Shown here one piece after another: positions 21,755 to 32,923 of a stretch of DNA of 64,000 bases. The position numbers and the translations under genes were made by a program. This DNA is from Neopestalotiopsis rosae (taxonomy: Eukaryota; Ascomycota; Sordariomycetes; Amphisphaeriales; Sporocadaceae): NCBI GenBank assembly GCA_023078685.1, contig JALGAS010000006.1, positions 3,100,001 through 3,164,000 on the forward strand, written 5' to 3'. Positions within the stretch are counted from its first letter, which is position 1. The number at the start of each line of letters is the position of its first letter. Under the pieces are notes generated by a model. The model worked only from the letters and a program-made list of their open reading frames with translations. It did not search any database and was not told the origin of the DNA.

Positions 21755-22826
21755 TTATTTGGCAGCATCGCGAGCCTTGCACAGGTCGGTGTAAAAGTCA
21801 AGCCCCGAAGCCACCCTGATGGCACCGTACATGGAACTGCTATCGAGCGGCTTGCCCGGCTGAAGCTTCTGCGCCGCCTCCATGTTCTTGAGGGCAACCT
21901 CGCTGGTCTCGAGCTTCGCGCCCGCGCTCTCGGCGCAGTTGAGCGCGTGCCGGGCGTCCTTGATGGACAGCGCCACGTCAAAGCCGGCCTTGCCTCCCGG
22001 CGCCGGGGCGTAGGCGCCCGTCGTGAGACGCTTGGTGTAGCCATCAATGACAGGCCCGAAAATCTCGCCCAGCATCTGGGCGCACGTGTCGGTGCCCAGG
22101 CCCGTCTTCTCGGCGAATACTTGGGTCTCGGAAATGACCTCCATGAATGACACGACGCAAATGTTGCCGGCAATCTTGAGCAGGGCCGACTTGGCGACAT
22201 CCTCGCCCATGTTGATCACTGCGCGGCCCATTACGTCTTTCAGGTAGGGTGAGATAGCCTCGATGGCTTGGGCAGGGCCTGCCACGCTGAAGACCAGCTT
22301 ACCAGCCTCCGCAACGGTGGAGGCTCCGAAAACAGGGGCTTGGGTCGTGGTCAGTTTTCTGGCCTCCAGTTGCTTGAGTAATGATCGAGTGCTTACCTGA
22401 GATGAATTGACCACCAGCCTCAGTCACCATTTTTGACACGGCAACGCTTGTGTCTGGGTGCACTGTTGAGCAGTCTGCAAAGATCTTGCCACTGATATCA
22501 CCAGAAGCAATGATTGCCTCGGCAGTTTCCTTGAGCACAGCATCGTTGCTAACCTAATAACGGGACGAATCAGTCTCCTACCATATAAAGGATTGAAGAA
22601 GGATCAAACTTACACAAGAGAAGATGATACTCGACTTGCGCGCAACCTCGGTCACCGTTTCCACTGGCACTCCTCCCAAAGCCTTGAGGGGTTCGCCCCG
22701 GGAAAGCGTTCTGTTGGTGTATACTAGAGGCGGCGCACCAATAGCTGTGAGTTTGTTTTGTAGGTTCTTGGACATGCCAATGCCCATAGAGCCCAGCCCT
22801 ATCCATCCGACCTGTACCGAAGCCAT
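21755..22826 (-). CDS. 6PGDH/3-hydroxyisobutyrate dehydrogenase-family oxidoreductase
   Basis: Three exons, 22826-22614, 22553-22397 and 22338-21755, give 317 aa. The N-terminal Rossmann motif reads GWIGLGSMGIGMSKNL. The second exon carries DCSTVHPDTS. The second junction rebuilds FISAPVFGAS, the substrate-binding loop, and the catalytic Lys/Asn pair lies in LLKIAGNICV. Members oxidise beta-hydroxyacids with NAD(P), or reduce short aldehyde acids. The all-alpha C-terminal domain is complete (KAGFDVALSIKDARHAL). The RraA-like gene downstream makes a two-gene catabolic unit possible, in which one enzyme makes or uses the oxoacid handled by the other. Substrate is not predicted. Confidence 0.88.
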
Positions 22827-25425
22827 GGTTGTCTGATATCGTGGGCGACTGTGGTAGAGATGGTAGTGGTCAGGCAATGCGAGGTACAAAGTGTCGTCAA
22901 GTGATCTTGGAGAACAGTCACAAAGAGCTAACAAGAAACTGTCACAGATGGGCCTGGGTATCGATTAAAATGTTTGTACGCATTCTACTGGTCGAAGTGA
23001 GGCCCTCTCGCAGATGTCTATATACTATACGCCTGCAATTACACGATACCCGGGTTCGGAGATACGCCGTAGCCATAGCATCTATCGTCAAAAGGCTTGC
23101 GGCAGCAAAATCTCTCATGAGTCACGACTTGACCATATCAAGACTCCGTGAGATTGCGAAAGATTGATTGTCTCATAGCAGAACGCAGACGGTGCTCCTC
23201 CATTGGCGGATCGCCAGCCGAAGGTGTCGTGGTTTCCATGCTTTTAGTGCGTCGCGCCGTCGGCCTACTTCCGAGCATGTGAGCGAGTGGGCACACTCCC
23301 CCGAGACAAACGAATAGAAGGCAGTGCCCACCTCAGTTTGCGTAGATGACATCTATAGTCCGGAAGAATGGCCCGATTCTTGTTTTCCCTATCATCGGCC
23401 GTGCCTTTGCACCACTACCACAGGCGAGAACGGAGGAAGACCACCTGTAGCTCTTGGCGTATACAGCCCGCCTAGAGCTTCAAGGCATTTGGGAGACCTG
23501 TGGTGGGGCGATAGGTGAGCGATGTCGCAGCGCTGCGGATGCTAAGCCGGCGGACCGTTTACTTGGTTCCCAGGCCACATTAGTGCTTGCTATTCTGATC
23601 AGGACTCGTTCTTTCCTCGTAGGGTATTTCTGCTAACACCAGGTGACGTCCGTCCTGACTTCAAAGAAGACATGTACACATATCCATTGCTGGAATTAAG
23701 CGACAGACGAGTGCCAGGGCGTTTTGTGATAATGGCTTGAGCACTGAGGTCAAAAGCGTTCACCCAGAGAAAAGCTCGTGTTGAAAACTGCTCAGCCAGA
23801 CTACTCTGTACAACCCACGGAACATTGATTCGAGCTCTAATCTGCCCAACTTCAGATCGAGACGTTTTGTGATCAAATATTTCGCTGGTATCGACAGTGT
23901 GTGATCATATATAGCCACCGTCTTATGGAAAGGGTGATTCAGAAGAGAATATGCCCATTGGGTGCAACTCAAGTAATATGAGGGCCGACCATCGGGAATG
24001 GGAGGTGGTGCAGATGCACTGGCAACGTAGTAAGAAAACGAATGCTTAGCAAATTGAATGCAGGAAATTTCCATGACCAATAATGTTTGCTCTGCTTTGT
24101 TATTATTCCCTTTATAGGCAATTTTCGGTTCTTTTAGTATTTTCAGGGACAATCGATCATATTTACCTGGGTTGTTCAACGTTAACACGTAGGCGAGTCC
24201 TACTAACGACCATTTCGGCAGTGAACCGATGCACTCCACAGGGCAATGGCAGCAGAGGGTAGCATAGCAAGCATAGCTGTTGAAATTAGCCCGCTAATAG
24301 CCTTATGAGGCACACGACACCCGTCGTCATATACAGGCACCCTTGTAATGCAATCGAGATATTTCCGTTAATGTGACGATATCGGTGACAGACGAGAAAT
24401 AATCCCAAGGGGTGAAAACCCAACATTCACGGCGCTCATGCTGGGATGCGCAAGAGCGCTGAAAAGAGGGATGAAATTGGCATCTCAGGTTTGCATTAGC
24501 AGTAGTAGCCAGTTGCTCTCGGCGCCACGCTGTGGTCATTTTAGCTGACAAAAGCAGCGCCCCAAACTTCAGCGGACACTGGAAGATCGGTCGCGGTCGG
24601 GCATGGATGGTGTAAACAGCCTGTGTATAGCAGTCATTTACTCTGCTCATGTTGGACTTGAGATCTAGCCATTGGCCATCTAGACATGAGAATAAGTCCA
24701 ATCCTATAGCATTCGTAACTTAACAGCCGACGGGGACGATCATGATCCAAATACCCGGACATGGATGACATGACTTGGTAGGCGTTCATGTCCCAGATCG
24801 TATTCGGCATTGTGTATCGTCGAGACCGTTTAGTGCCTACCGGTACTACCCATACCCAGAAGTATGGGATTGATTACAGGGGCCTCGGGGCTTTCCCAGC
24901 ATCAACTCTACACTAATGCAAAGCTGCTGTCGTGGTATGTTCAGCGTACGTAACAGGCTCCAAGAACTTGTCCATGAAGAGTGCTAATCTAGCACATCAA
25001 TCAGCTCCAATTGGTCTTATGATCACTGATGACTTATAGCTACAGCGCTGCTTGTCTTCAACTTGCGGGGTAGCGTCGCCGCGGGCGGGGAGGAGGCTAA
25101 GACAGGCCGCTATATTTGCAGGGGCTGGGGGCGTTTCTCAGGCCATAAATAACAGGACAATGAGTCAAGTTTGCAGCACATATCTGATAAGACGACGACT
25201 GAGAAAGCACAGATAACATCGCCCTAAAATCTAGGTGGAGATAAGTCAACTTGGACCTTTGGGGCGGGGCGGAGTGAGTCCATCTGCCCATTGATAACTT
25301 GGATCCATCAGCAGCGGATCGCGAAGATTCGTTTTGATGAACTGCGCTGTTGCGACAACCTCATCATATCACATCACAAGAGACGCAGGGCGGACTCCTA
25401 GATACGACCTCCGCGCTAATAGGGA
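22827..25425. other. 2.6 kb gene-free divergent intergenic region
   Basis: This lies between the starts of the minus-strand dehydrogenase and the plus-strand Zn2Cys6 regulator. Several frames are open, the longest 160 codons on the minus strand at 23760-24239, but it starts at GTG and shows no recognisable domain. No RNA gene or repeat was identified. Confidence 0.45.
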
Positions 25426-28020
25426 ATGGAGAGGATGACAACACACAGCAGTCCACCAAAGAGGGTTTCGAAACGGTCATCTAACGCGTAAGTTGGACCC
25501 TCACATAACAAACAAGCAAAATCCACATGTCGGATCATGTTCCTTGGATATCAACTCAGTAATAACGCGGAATTCAGCTGCGCGCGGTGTCGGAAGCAAA
25601 AGATTAAATGCTCTGGGCTACAGCCATGTGAGGGTTGTAGGAAGCGCAAGGTCGCATGTAATTTTGACGATAAGGACGACAAGGTGGTTGTAACAAGAGC
25701 GTGAGCCTCCTCCAGCCCGCAAGTTAGCCAAGTGAAGCTAACACAGCAATACAGGTATCTCTTGGACCTGCAGCGCAAAGTAGCGACGCGCAGCCCATCA
25801 TCTCCGGACCATCCGCCACATACGAGTGGGAATGCCAGGAGTACTATAGCCACGCCGTCCATATCTGGGCATGAGGATGACACGTTACTGGAAGAGGGTA
25901 CGCCATCCTTGCCATCACTTTGCATCCCTTTGAAAATTTGAGTAGGCTGATGCATGAGATCAGGGCGCGACGCGGATACCTCTCGAAATAATGATCTCGA
26001 CACAGCTTCCCGGTCAGATGGACGGGAGGAAAGGCCCTCGGACCTGACAAATCCTCTTGTAGCATCACCCTCTACGTTCATGTCAACGTCAAATGGGAAA
26101 CCATGTAAGCTTCCGTGGTATACAATTGTTTGTCACGAGCTGAACTCTGAACCGCAGTCTACCTAGGAACCTCGTCAAATTGGTCGTTCTCGGGACGACT
26201 ACTTCAAATGACACATGAGTTCCTGCACAAGACTCCCTTGCCAACAGATGCTGTGCTCTTTGATGGCTCAGCCTACGATTTCGGTTGGCGAGGGGACTTT
26301 ATCTCGGACGAGGCCGACATACCAGCCATACCGAGTCCAGACTACGCCATATACCTCATCAACGCCGTCAAGTTTCACTGTGGGCAATTGTTCCATTTGT
26401 TTGACGACGAAGAGTTCCACCGCAACCTCCAGCGATTCTATTCCAATCCGACACAAAAAGAAAAGAAGTCTGATCTGTGGTATATCCACTTTCTTCTGAT
26501 TTTGGCTTTTGGAAAAATGTTTATACTGCAAAAGGTCACGGGGACACGGCCATCGGGTTCCGAGTTCTTCCAGAGAGCAATGGAGATTCTCCCGCCAACT
26601 TATATTCTTTGCCAACAACCCATTGCCGCTACAGAAATTCTTTGCTGCATTGCGCTTTATCTTCAATGTTTTGACCATAGGCAAGCCGCATATATCTATG
26701 TAAATACCCCCTTCTCAGCTCTGTTTACCTCAGACTCTCATTGCTAACAACAACCGAAACAGATAAGCCAGGCTATGCGCACAGCCATGGGCTACGGCAT
26801 GCACACCGAGATGCCAGTCGCACAATTGGGCGAGGAATACGTTCAGCGGTGTCGTAAGATATGGTGGACGATATATTTACTCGACCGTCAAATGACAAGC
26901 CTCATGGGATTACCGCAATGCATGCAAGACACTGATATCCAATGCCAAGTGCCTGTATACCCAGAAGCGAGCCAGCGAACGACCACGCTGGAAATGCATA
27001 TCAAATTAGCAGGCGTCATCGCTAGGATAAGCAATAGTATGTCCATGAGAACTCATCCCTATTGAACTGTACTGACTCAGCCTCAGGTATATACGGCGCA
27101 GACGGGCGGCTGAATCGCAAATTTCTGGTCAGCACAAAGGCGTTGTTGGAGAGCTTGGCGGGCCTTGCCGTCGAACTTGGACAGGTTGTGCCTCTGAAAC
27201 TGGACAATCCTGGCTATGGCGTGCCAAGAATGTCAGCTTCGTTGCACCTGCTCTATCATCAGGTATGAGCCTCCAATTTCTACTAAACGAAAATTGTCAC
27301 CATGAAACTAACGTCGATCTCTCAGTGCATCGTCTTGGCAACGCGCCCACTAATATTCTGTTGCCTCAAGATGTGCCTTGAAGGAGCGACAAATTCAAAA
27401 GAGCCCACGCGACATCGTCTGGCCTCGATAGTGCAAATGTGCATGGAGTCCGCTCAGCAGACCATCATCATACTAGAGAGCCTACAGGCACAGGGTCTAC
27501 TAGGTAATTCACAGCATATCCTACATATGCTGTAGCCACTTACTCATATTCTACAGAAACATTTCTACCAATGGATCTCGACGCATTATATGTATCCTCA
27601 GTCATTCTCGCCATCGCACCAGTGATTGATGACTCGCGCCTGAAAGACCACGCCTCCTGGACGCATCGATCACTTACCCTTCTCGACACCATAATCAGCG
27701 CCGGCAACCTGATTGCCACCTGGAGGAGATCCGAGGTTCAGCAGCTCGACCAGAATATGGAGCAGATACTCGCCGTCGGCCTCCGCATTCCATGTTCGTC
27801 CACCACGGTAACAGTGGCGGATGTGCAGTTGCAAGAAACATCACATACAGAAACCCTTCCCTTTGATCAGAGCTCGCTGCAGTCGCAAGCCCTAAACATG
27901 ATGGAGACGGGGACTGGCGAAGACTTGACGGCGGATCAGATCATGGCGATTGCGAATTCTATTCAGGATGAGGACGTGGAGTGGATGGAGCGTGCCATAG
28001 CTGAGAATAGCATATGGTGA
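25426..28020 (+). CDS. Zn2Cys6 fungal-specific transcription factor, 700 aa
   Basis: Nine exons: 25426-25487, 25578-25700, 25755-25897, 25964-26104, 26158-26699, 26763-27036, 27087-27262, 27326-27503 and 27557-28020. All introns are GT-AG and 50-90 nt, and the phases agree throughout. The first junction rebuilds SSNACARCRKQKIKCSG, and the binuclear cluster is Cys22, 25, 32, 38, 41 and 48. A linker and coiled coil (VTRAYLLDLQRKV) follow. After the third and fourth junctions comes the middle homology region, starting FYLGTSSNWSF. The Fungal_trans core includes AMRTAMGYGMHTE and IWWTIYLLDRQM. The exon 3/4 boundary is the least certain. It probably activates genes in the nucleus. Adjacent oxidase and proline genes are candidate targets, by position only. 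Confidence 0.88.
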
Positions 28021-28221
28021 AATTGAATGACTAGTATTCACTTGGTGCACGAGCATCCTGCGACTGTCTTTGTTGAGGCGTTGGATGATCAAGAACTTGG
28101 TGATGAGGCACCTTTGTCAGCCAGCAAGTCTTCGACGGCTGCTAGATTTGCAGTGCAACCAGATGACTCGACTACTGCAGGCAAGCTTGCAAAATTCGTA
28201 GTTCAACGGCGCATCTGTCCA

Positions 28222-28247
28222 CCCCCCCCCCCCCCCCCCCCCCCCCC
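28222..28247 (+). repeat. Poly-C tract, 26 nt
   Basis: An uninterrupted run of 26 C. It may be length-variable or carry an assembly error. Confidence 0.9.
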
Positions 28248-28307
28248 TCTCCTCTTTCCCTCATTGGCGGAAATGCCGCGCATGTTGTGAGTGGGGGTTG
28301 GGGGCTG

Positions 28308-28345
28308 CAGACCCTTCGCGTGGGTTCAATTTGCAGTGAATTTTT
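28308..28345 (+). repeat. Short hairpin repeat, copy 3
   Basis: It reads cagacccttcgcgtgggtt followed by caatttgcagtgaatttt. The stem is CCC/GGG. Confidence 0.6.
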
Positions 28346-28589
28346 GTTAGTAAATGAGGAGATATATTGATCCGCAGAGCCTCATTATAGATGTCAGGAC
28401 GGTTGAAACAGACTCAACTTCACGGCTGGGTCGCTCCGCCAATAGCTTTCTGTATCATCGAGGAGTCAATCAACTTGACGAGGACTAGGTACTGGTTCTC
28501 CTTGGTATGTCTACGAATTTTCTCCCTCTTGCTATCACGCCTGTGTTGAATTACAGGTAGTAGCTCACGCAGCAGTACACCTAATTGTC

Positions 28590-28623
28590 CAGACCCTTCG
28601 TGAAGGTTAAAATTGCAGTGAAT
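28590..28623 (+). repeat. Short hairpin repeat, copy 4
   Basis: It reads cagacccttcgtgaaggtt followed by aaaattgcagtgaatct. The stem is CCTT/AAGG. It lies about 280 bp from copy 3 in the same orientation. Confidence 0.6.
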
Positions 28624-29127
28624 CTGAAAGTAGTCCAATGGCCTAATGCGGCTCTGCGTGGATCATTGTCGGACTGGGCGTCAGTCTCATTGGATTGTAC
28701 CCCGCATATCTCCACCAAGCAAATGGTCATCCAGGTGAGGCTCGCAGATGATGGTTGTCTGATGTACAGTTGTTCGGTTTATGGAGTTGTGACACGACCT
28801 ATTCAAGGCTGCTCAGGATAGCACAGTTTCGTAGCAGCTTCTGCGAGTTTCCGAAGAATTTAATATTAACACGCACACTAACATGCATAAGGATTCGCCC
28901 ATAAAAGACAGGCACGTTAGTGTATGGAAAGCACTTCTCAAATCATAAGGCTGCCAAGGGAACGTTTCTAGCAGGAAAGGAATTGGACACGATTCTCATA
29001 TGTTCATGTTTCGCAATACTCTGCTTTGGTCACCGAATGCAAGTCAACATGCAGGCATACTTATGGAAGAACATCTGAGGTGGATAAGAGACAGTCATGG
29101 TTTATTTCTAATCTTGGGGAACTGCGA

Positions 29128-30499
29128 TCATAGCTTGGCAATCTCCGTTGAACGCTTGATGTCACGATACTCTGTGGTGTTGCCAATTCTCCAGCTAACA
29201 CCACTGCCCCAATCCTCACCAGCCTTGGGCTTGGGGTCCTTGAGCTTCCAACGCGCAATGGTTTGACCACTTGACGATGCCAAAAGCTCCGCAACCCATT
29301 TGCCAAAGATCGGGAACATCTTGAACCCATGACCGGAGTCACCAGAGAGAAGAACTACAGACGACGAGGACTCGGGCGCGTAGTCGACAATAAAATCAGA
29401 ATCAGCTGTGTCGGCAAACCAGCAGAGTGACTTCTTAACAAGTGGACGGTCAGCCAGTGCCGGAATGGTCTGGCGGAGTAGCTCCCGGATCTTGGCCTCA
29501 TCCTCGGCAGGAAGGAAGCCGGTACTGGCACCCGGCGCTCCGGGAGGCAGGGATACGCCGGTGGACTTGTCGGTGTTGATGTAGCCACCACCCATGGGGC
29601 ACAACTTCAACAAGTTGGTCTTGGGATCCGGCTCAAAGTAGAAGCCGAGATCACGAGCGTACACAACGGGAATGCCACGCAGCGCCGATGTCTCCTCGTC
29701 GGTAAGGCGGACATGGGCGACGGACCAGCACTTGGCGTCGACTCTCTGCCCGGCCTCGGGGACCAATTTGGCGGCCAGGGCACCGGCAGCAACAATGACG
29801 AGCGAGGCAGCGTGGAACTTGCCATCCTTGGTGCGGATGCCCTTGCTCTTGCGGCCCTTGGGTGTTTGCTCATATACAATGCTCTCTACGGCTCCAGAAA
29901 CCTTGCCAAGGAAGAACCTGACACCTTGGTCTCGGGTAGCTCGGTGAACTGATCTAAGAGCGTTTCCAGAGTGTGTATAGCCATCAAATTTGTTCAGATA
30001 TCCAGTCCAGCCTGGCAGAGAGCCATTCAATTGCCAAGATGCTTCTTGAATATCTGCTTTGGAGTCGAGCGAGACAACATGCTTTTTCAAGGTGGGATGA
30101 CGCTCTGCGGCTGCACGGAATCTATTGAGGGTGTCGACAGCTCTTGACGGAGCTTTGCCAGAACAACAATGCAAGAATCCGACACGATGAAAATGAGGGG
30201 CAAAAAGTGGCTGTTTCCAAGCCTCTGCAGCTTGCTGTAGTGGAGTTTAGTAGGCGGAACAAATGAATGGCCGTGGAGATTTTACTAACCATAGTCAATT
30301 CTGTGTACCATGGGTCTTCATACTCGGCGCGCATGATTTTGTTGATATCATTTGCGGCCGAGTAGGCAGAGGGTACCTCGTCATCTTGTTCGAATACGGT
30401 GATATTGGAATAACCTGCTTGGGTCAGGTGCAGAGCGGTCGACAGACCGAAAGCTCCGGCGCCTACAATGATGATACTGTCCTCCTTTGAGAGCACCAT
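29128..30499 (-). CDS. FAD-dependent oxidase, fructosyl-amino-acid/saccharopine oxidase-like
   Basis: Two exons, 30499-30290 and 30234-29128, give 438 aa, the size of fungal amadoriases. The N-terminus has the dinucleotide-binding fold SIIIVGAGAFGLSTALHL. The junction joins WYTELTM to QAAEAWKQPLFAPHFH, the normal continuation of the family. Later landmarks are DLGFYFEPDPK, LLKLCPMGGGY (the Cys may carry covalent FAD, as in related enzymes) and SGDSGHGFKMFPIFGKWV. The enzyme is expected to oxidise a secondary amine of an amino acid derivative, giving hydrogen peroxide. The choice between fructosyl amino acids and L-saccharopine cannot be made from motifs. No obvious signal peptide is seen, and the C-terminus (EIAKL) could resemble a peroxisomal tripeptide (AKL). 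Confidence 0.85.
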
Positions 30500-31466
30500 G
30501 ATGAAAGACTTGACCGTTCTGGATAATGAACTGTAATTGCTTCTCAGCCCGTGTAAAGGCACGTACGAAGATCGTATCTAATACTACTTGGTGTTCCCCT
30601 TCCTGGCTCACCGGACGCTTGCACTGTTGGCATTGCACGGCTAGTCAAGGCACTGCCGGTCGGAAACCCGCCCCATGATCAGCTCACTTTGGTTCGAGCC
30701 ATCGGTAACTTGATCGTCCAATTGGCAATGATGTTATCTGAACTTGGTCATTCTTCTATGCCGACTCCGGTTGCCACGCCGTAGACACGGAGGCAAGAAA
30801 GATAATGATTGCATATCCGCTGCCCTCCCCCCACTCGGGAGCCCATCCGAGTATGCAGGCCTAGTGTCTATTCCCCCGCACTTTCTAGATCTGGGCCTAT
30901 CTCTGGAGTCTTATGGCGTCGTGCTAGCGAGTATCCAGTATCCCCGCTAACTTACAGGCGTTCGCCAAGTCCTTATCTTACTACCAGCCTATAGCCTCTG
31001 GCAATATTGATGTCCGGAATGCAGCTAGTCATGTGGTTCACGAGTGGTAGACCAAAAAGGAATGTTTTTCCCTTTGTTGTCAAATGCCTATGCCGAAGTC
31101 GCTCGTGATCATGAAACGGGAGCATTTCCTACCGGCTGCGTATCCGTAGAAGCTATTTTGATATAACCCGCTGGAAGCGTCAGGCGTGTGTCGAGCGTAC
31201 GGAGCAGATCGACCTGCCACCCACTATTTGGTTCAGGCTGTCTTATCTTGCCGTAACAAAGCGCTATAGACTTCATATACTTGGAAAGACTAATACATTA
31301 CTATAGTAATTGATGAATGTGCAATCGCCATCCCGTTGCTGACAGCCTTTGCACACATTACCACATACCTCTTGTACCACTTTGATACCATATTGCACCT
31401 GCTTCTCTCTTCTAAGAAAAAGTCTAAACCGAATCATTGCTAGTGATTACGAGATAATTGAGACCA
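30500..31466. promoter_or_regulatory. Divergent intergenic region
   Basis: About 970 nt separate the starts of the flavin oxidase and the 331-aa gene. Only short frames occur. It probably carries both promoters. Confidence 0.4.
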
Positions 31467-32533
31467 ATGGTTGTTACACTCGACCCTTATGATCAACAGG
31501 TTCTGAGTAGCATGGCACAAGAATCCAAACTTTCTGCTATTCACACACCGAGCAGCAATAATTTGCAATGGTGTTTTCTGGCAGATGCAGCTGCCGCCGT
31601 CACAGCAGCTGCATCGATTACGCCATTCATCACAGCTACAGACAGGTCTGTTGTCCCCGCAATTCTGTTTTCTGATCTCTCGTATTCCAGAAGTCATGTG
31701 TTCACACTCTCACTAGATCCGTTGTTGAAAGTGTTTCACAAGGTCGTCCACTGTTACGAACCTTGGGACAGCATCTTCTCTGCCCTTTTCGCCAGCCACG
31801 CCGCTTCTTTTCCACCAGGGCCGTCTTTGTCGTGTGGACATTATACGCCGTCACATACTTCACAGCAAATACCAGCGAGACATTAGTCGAGAGGTTCCTC
31901 GACAAGGACACAGCTCCCACAGGAACAATTGTTTCTGCGGCTGTGTTCTCGGTTAATACACCACTGAGTGTATGGAAGGATGTCCGCTTTGCCCAGTTCT
32001 TTGGCCGGCCGACCGGCAGCGCGGTCACAAGCCAAGCCGTGTCCGGCACAGCCGCCGCATCGGCATGTAGTAAAACACTCCCAAATATGGCGGCAGCAGC
32101 AGCGACAGCAGCATGCACAAAACCCATAGCCCCTCCACGGGGCACACCCATCTCAGTGAGTGCAGCATTCCTCGCGCGCGACATTATCACGGTATTCGGC
32201 TCCATCGGCCTGGCGCCGCACGTCTCGGCGCTCATCCCGGACAGCGTGGCCGAGGGCGCGCACGCCAAGGCGTCGGTGGCCCAGCTCATGGTGCCCGCCA
32301 TGACCCAGGCCGTGGCCACGCCGGCGCACCTGCTGGGGCTGGATTTGTACAACCGGCAGTACAAGACGAGTGTGATGGACCGGTTGGACCATGCGCGGAA
32401 AAGGCTGTTTTCTACCACAATTATGCGTGCTTTTCGGTTGATTCCCGCGTTTGGCATAGGCATTGTGCTTAACAAGGACTTGAGGTCTTCTTTGCGAAGA
32501 TATGAGGGTACCAAGGTTCCGATTAGGCAATAG
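31467..32533 (+). CDS. Conserved fungal protein of unknown function, 331 aa (probable membrane protein)
   Basis: Two exons, 31467-31645 and 31717-32533, are joined by a 71-nt GT-AG intron. The junction rebuilds ITATDRSVVESVSQG, and the sequence continues with FFSTRAVFVVWTLYAVTYF, a likely membrane segment. An Ala-rich region (AAAAATAAC) follows, then ARDIITVFGSIGLAPHVSAL, ATPAHLLGLDLYNRQ and RLIPAFGIGIVLNKDLR. The pattern recalls a fungal-only family of hydrophobic proteins, perhaps mitochondrial, with no assigned function. There is no carrier or enzyme motif. The short hydrophilic start has no clear cleavable signal. Confidence 0.75.
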
Positions 32534-32923
32534 TTGAAATCTAACAATTATGACAAACAAAATATTTCTTACAATAGCTTGACCTATGATACTGATGTGT
32601 CTCGATATCTGCAATGCACGAGCAAGACAAGAAGTGCGACACAAATATGTGACCAGCCACATTAACACAATTTTACTTTCCTACGCGATATGAGGTTTTA
32701 CGACTAAGGAAATGAGGGGGGCATTCTTTTGAGGGTGGTCAGAAATCATGGATACCACCTTCATACTTTCAGTATCCTGATCATCTTTTCACAACACGTC
32801 TGATGGGTTTCCTCTTATCCATATTTGGCATTATTCAGCTAGAGCTTTTTTGACCGTAATCGTCGGATCCTCCCAGGACCACAACGACTGAAGTTTGCTA
32901 TATACATTTTTCTATAGAATCAT
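32534..32923. other. Convergent intergenic region
   Basis: This lies between the stops of the 331-aa gene and P5C dehydrogenase. No feature was recognised. Confidence 0.4.

Larger units (their letters stand above)
28021..29127. other. Convergent intergenic region with homopolymer and hairpin repeats
   Basis: This lies between the stops of the regulator and the flavin oxidase. It holds a 26-nt poly-C tract and two direct copies of the short hairpin repeat also seen near 5.4 kb. No coding exon was seen. Confidence 0.5.

Noticed and set aside
23760..24239. Open frame of 160 codons on the minus strand
   Set aside because: It starts at GTG, has no recognisable domain, and no plausible exon connects to it.
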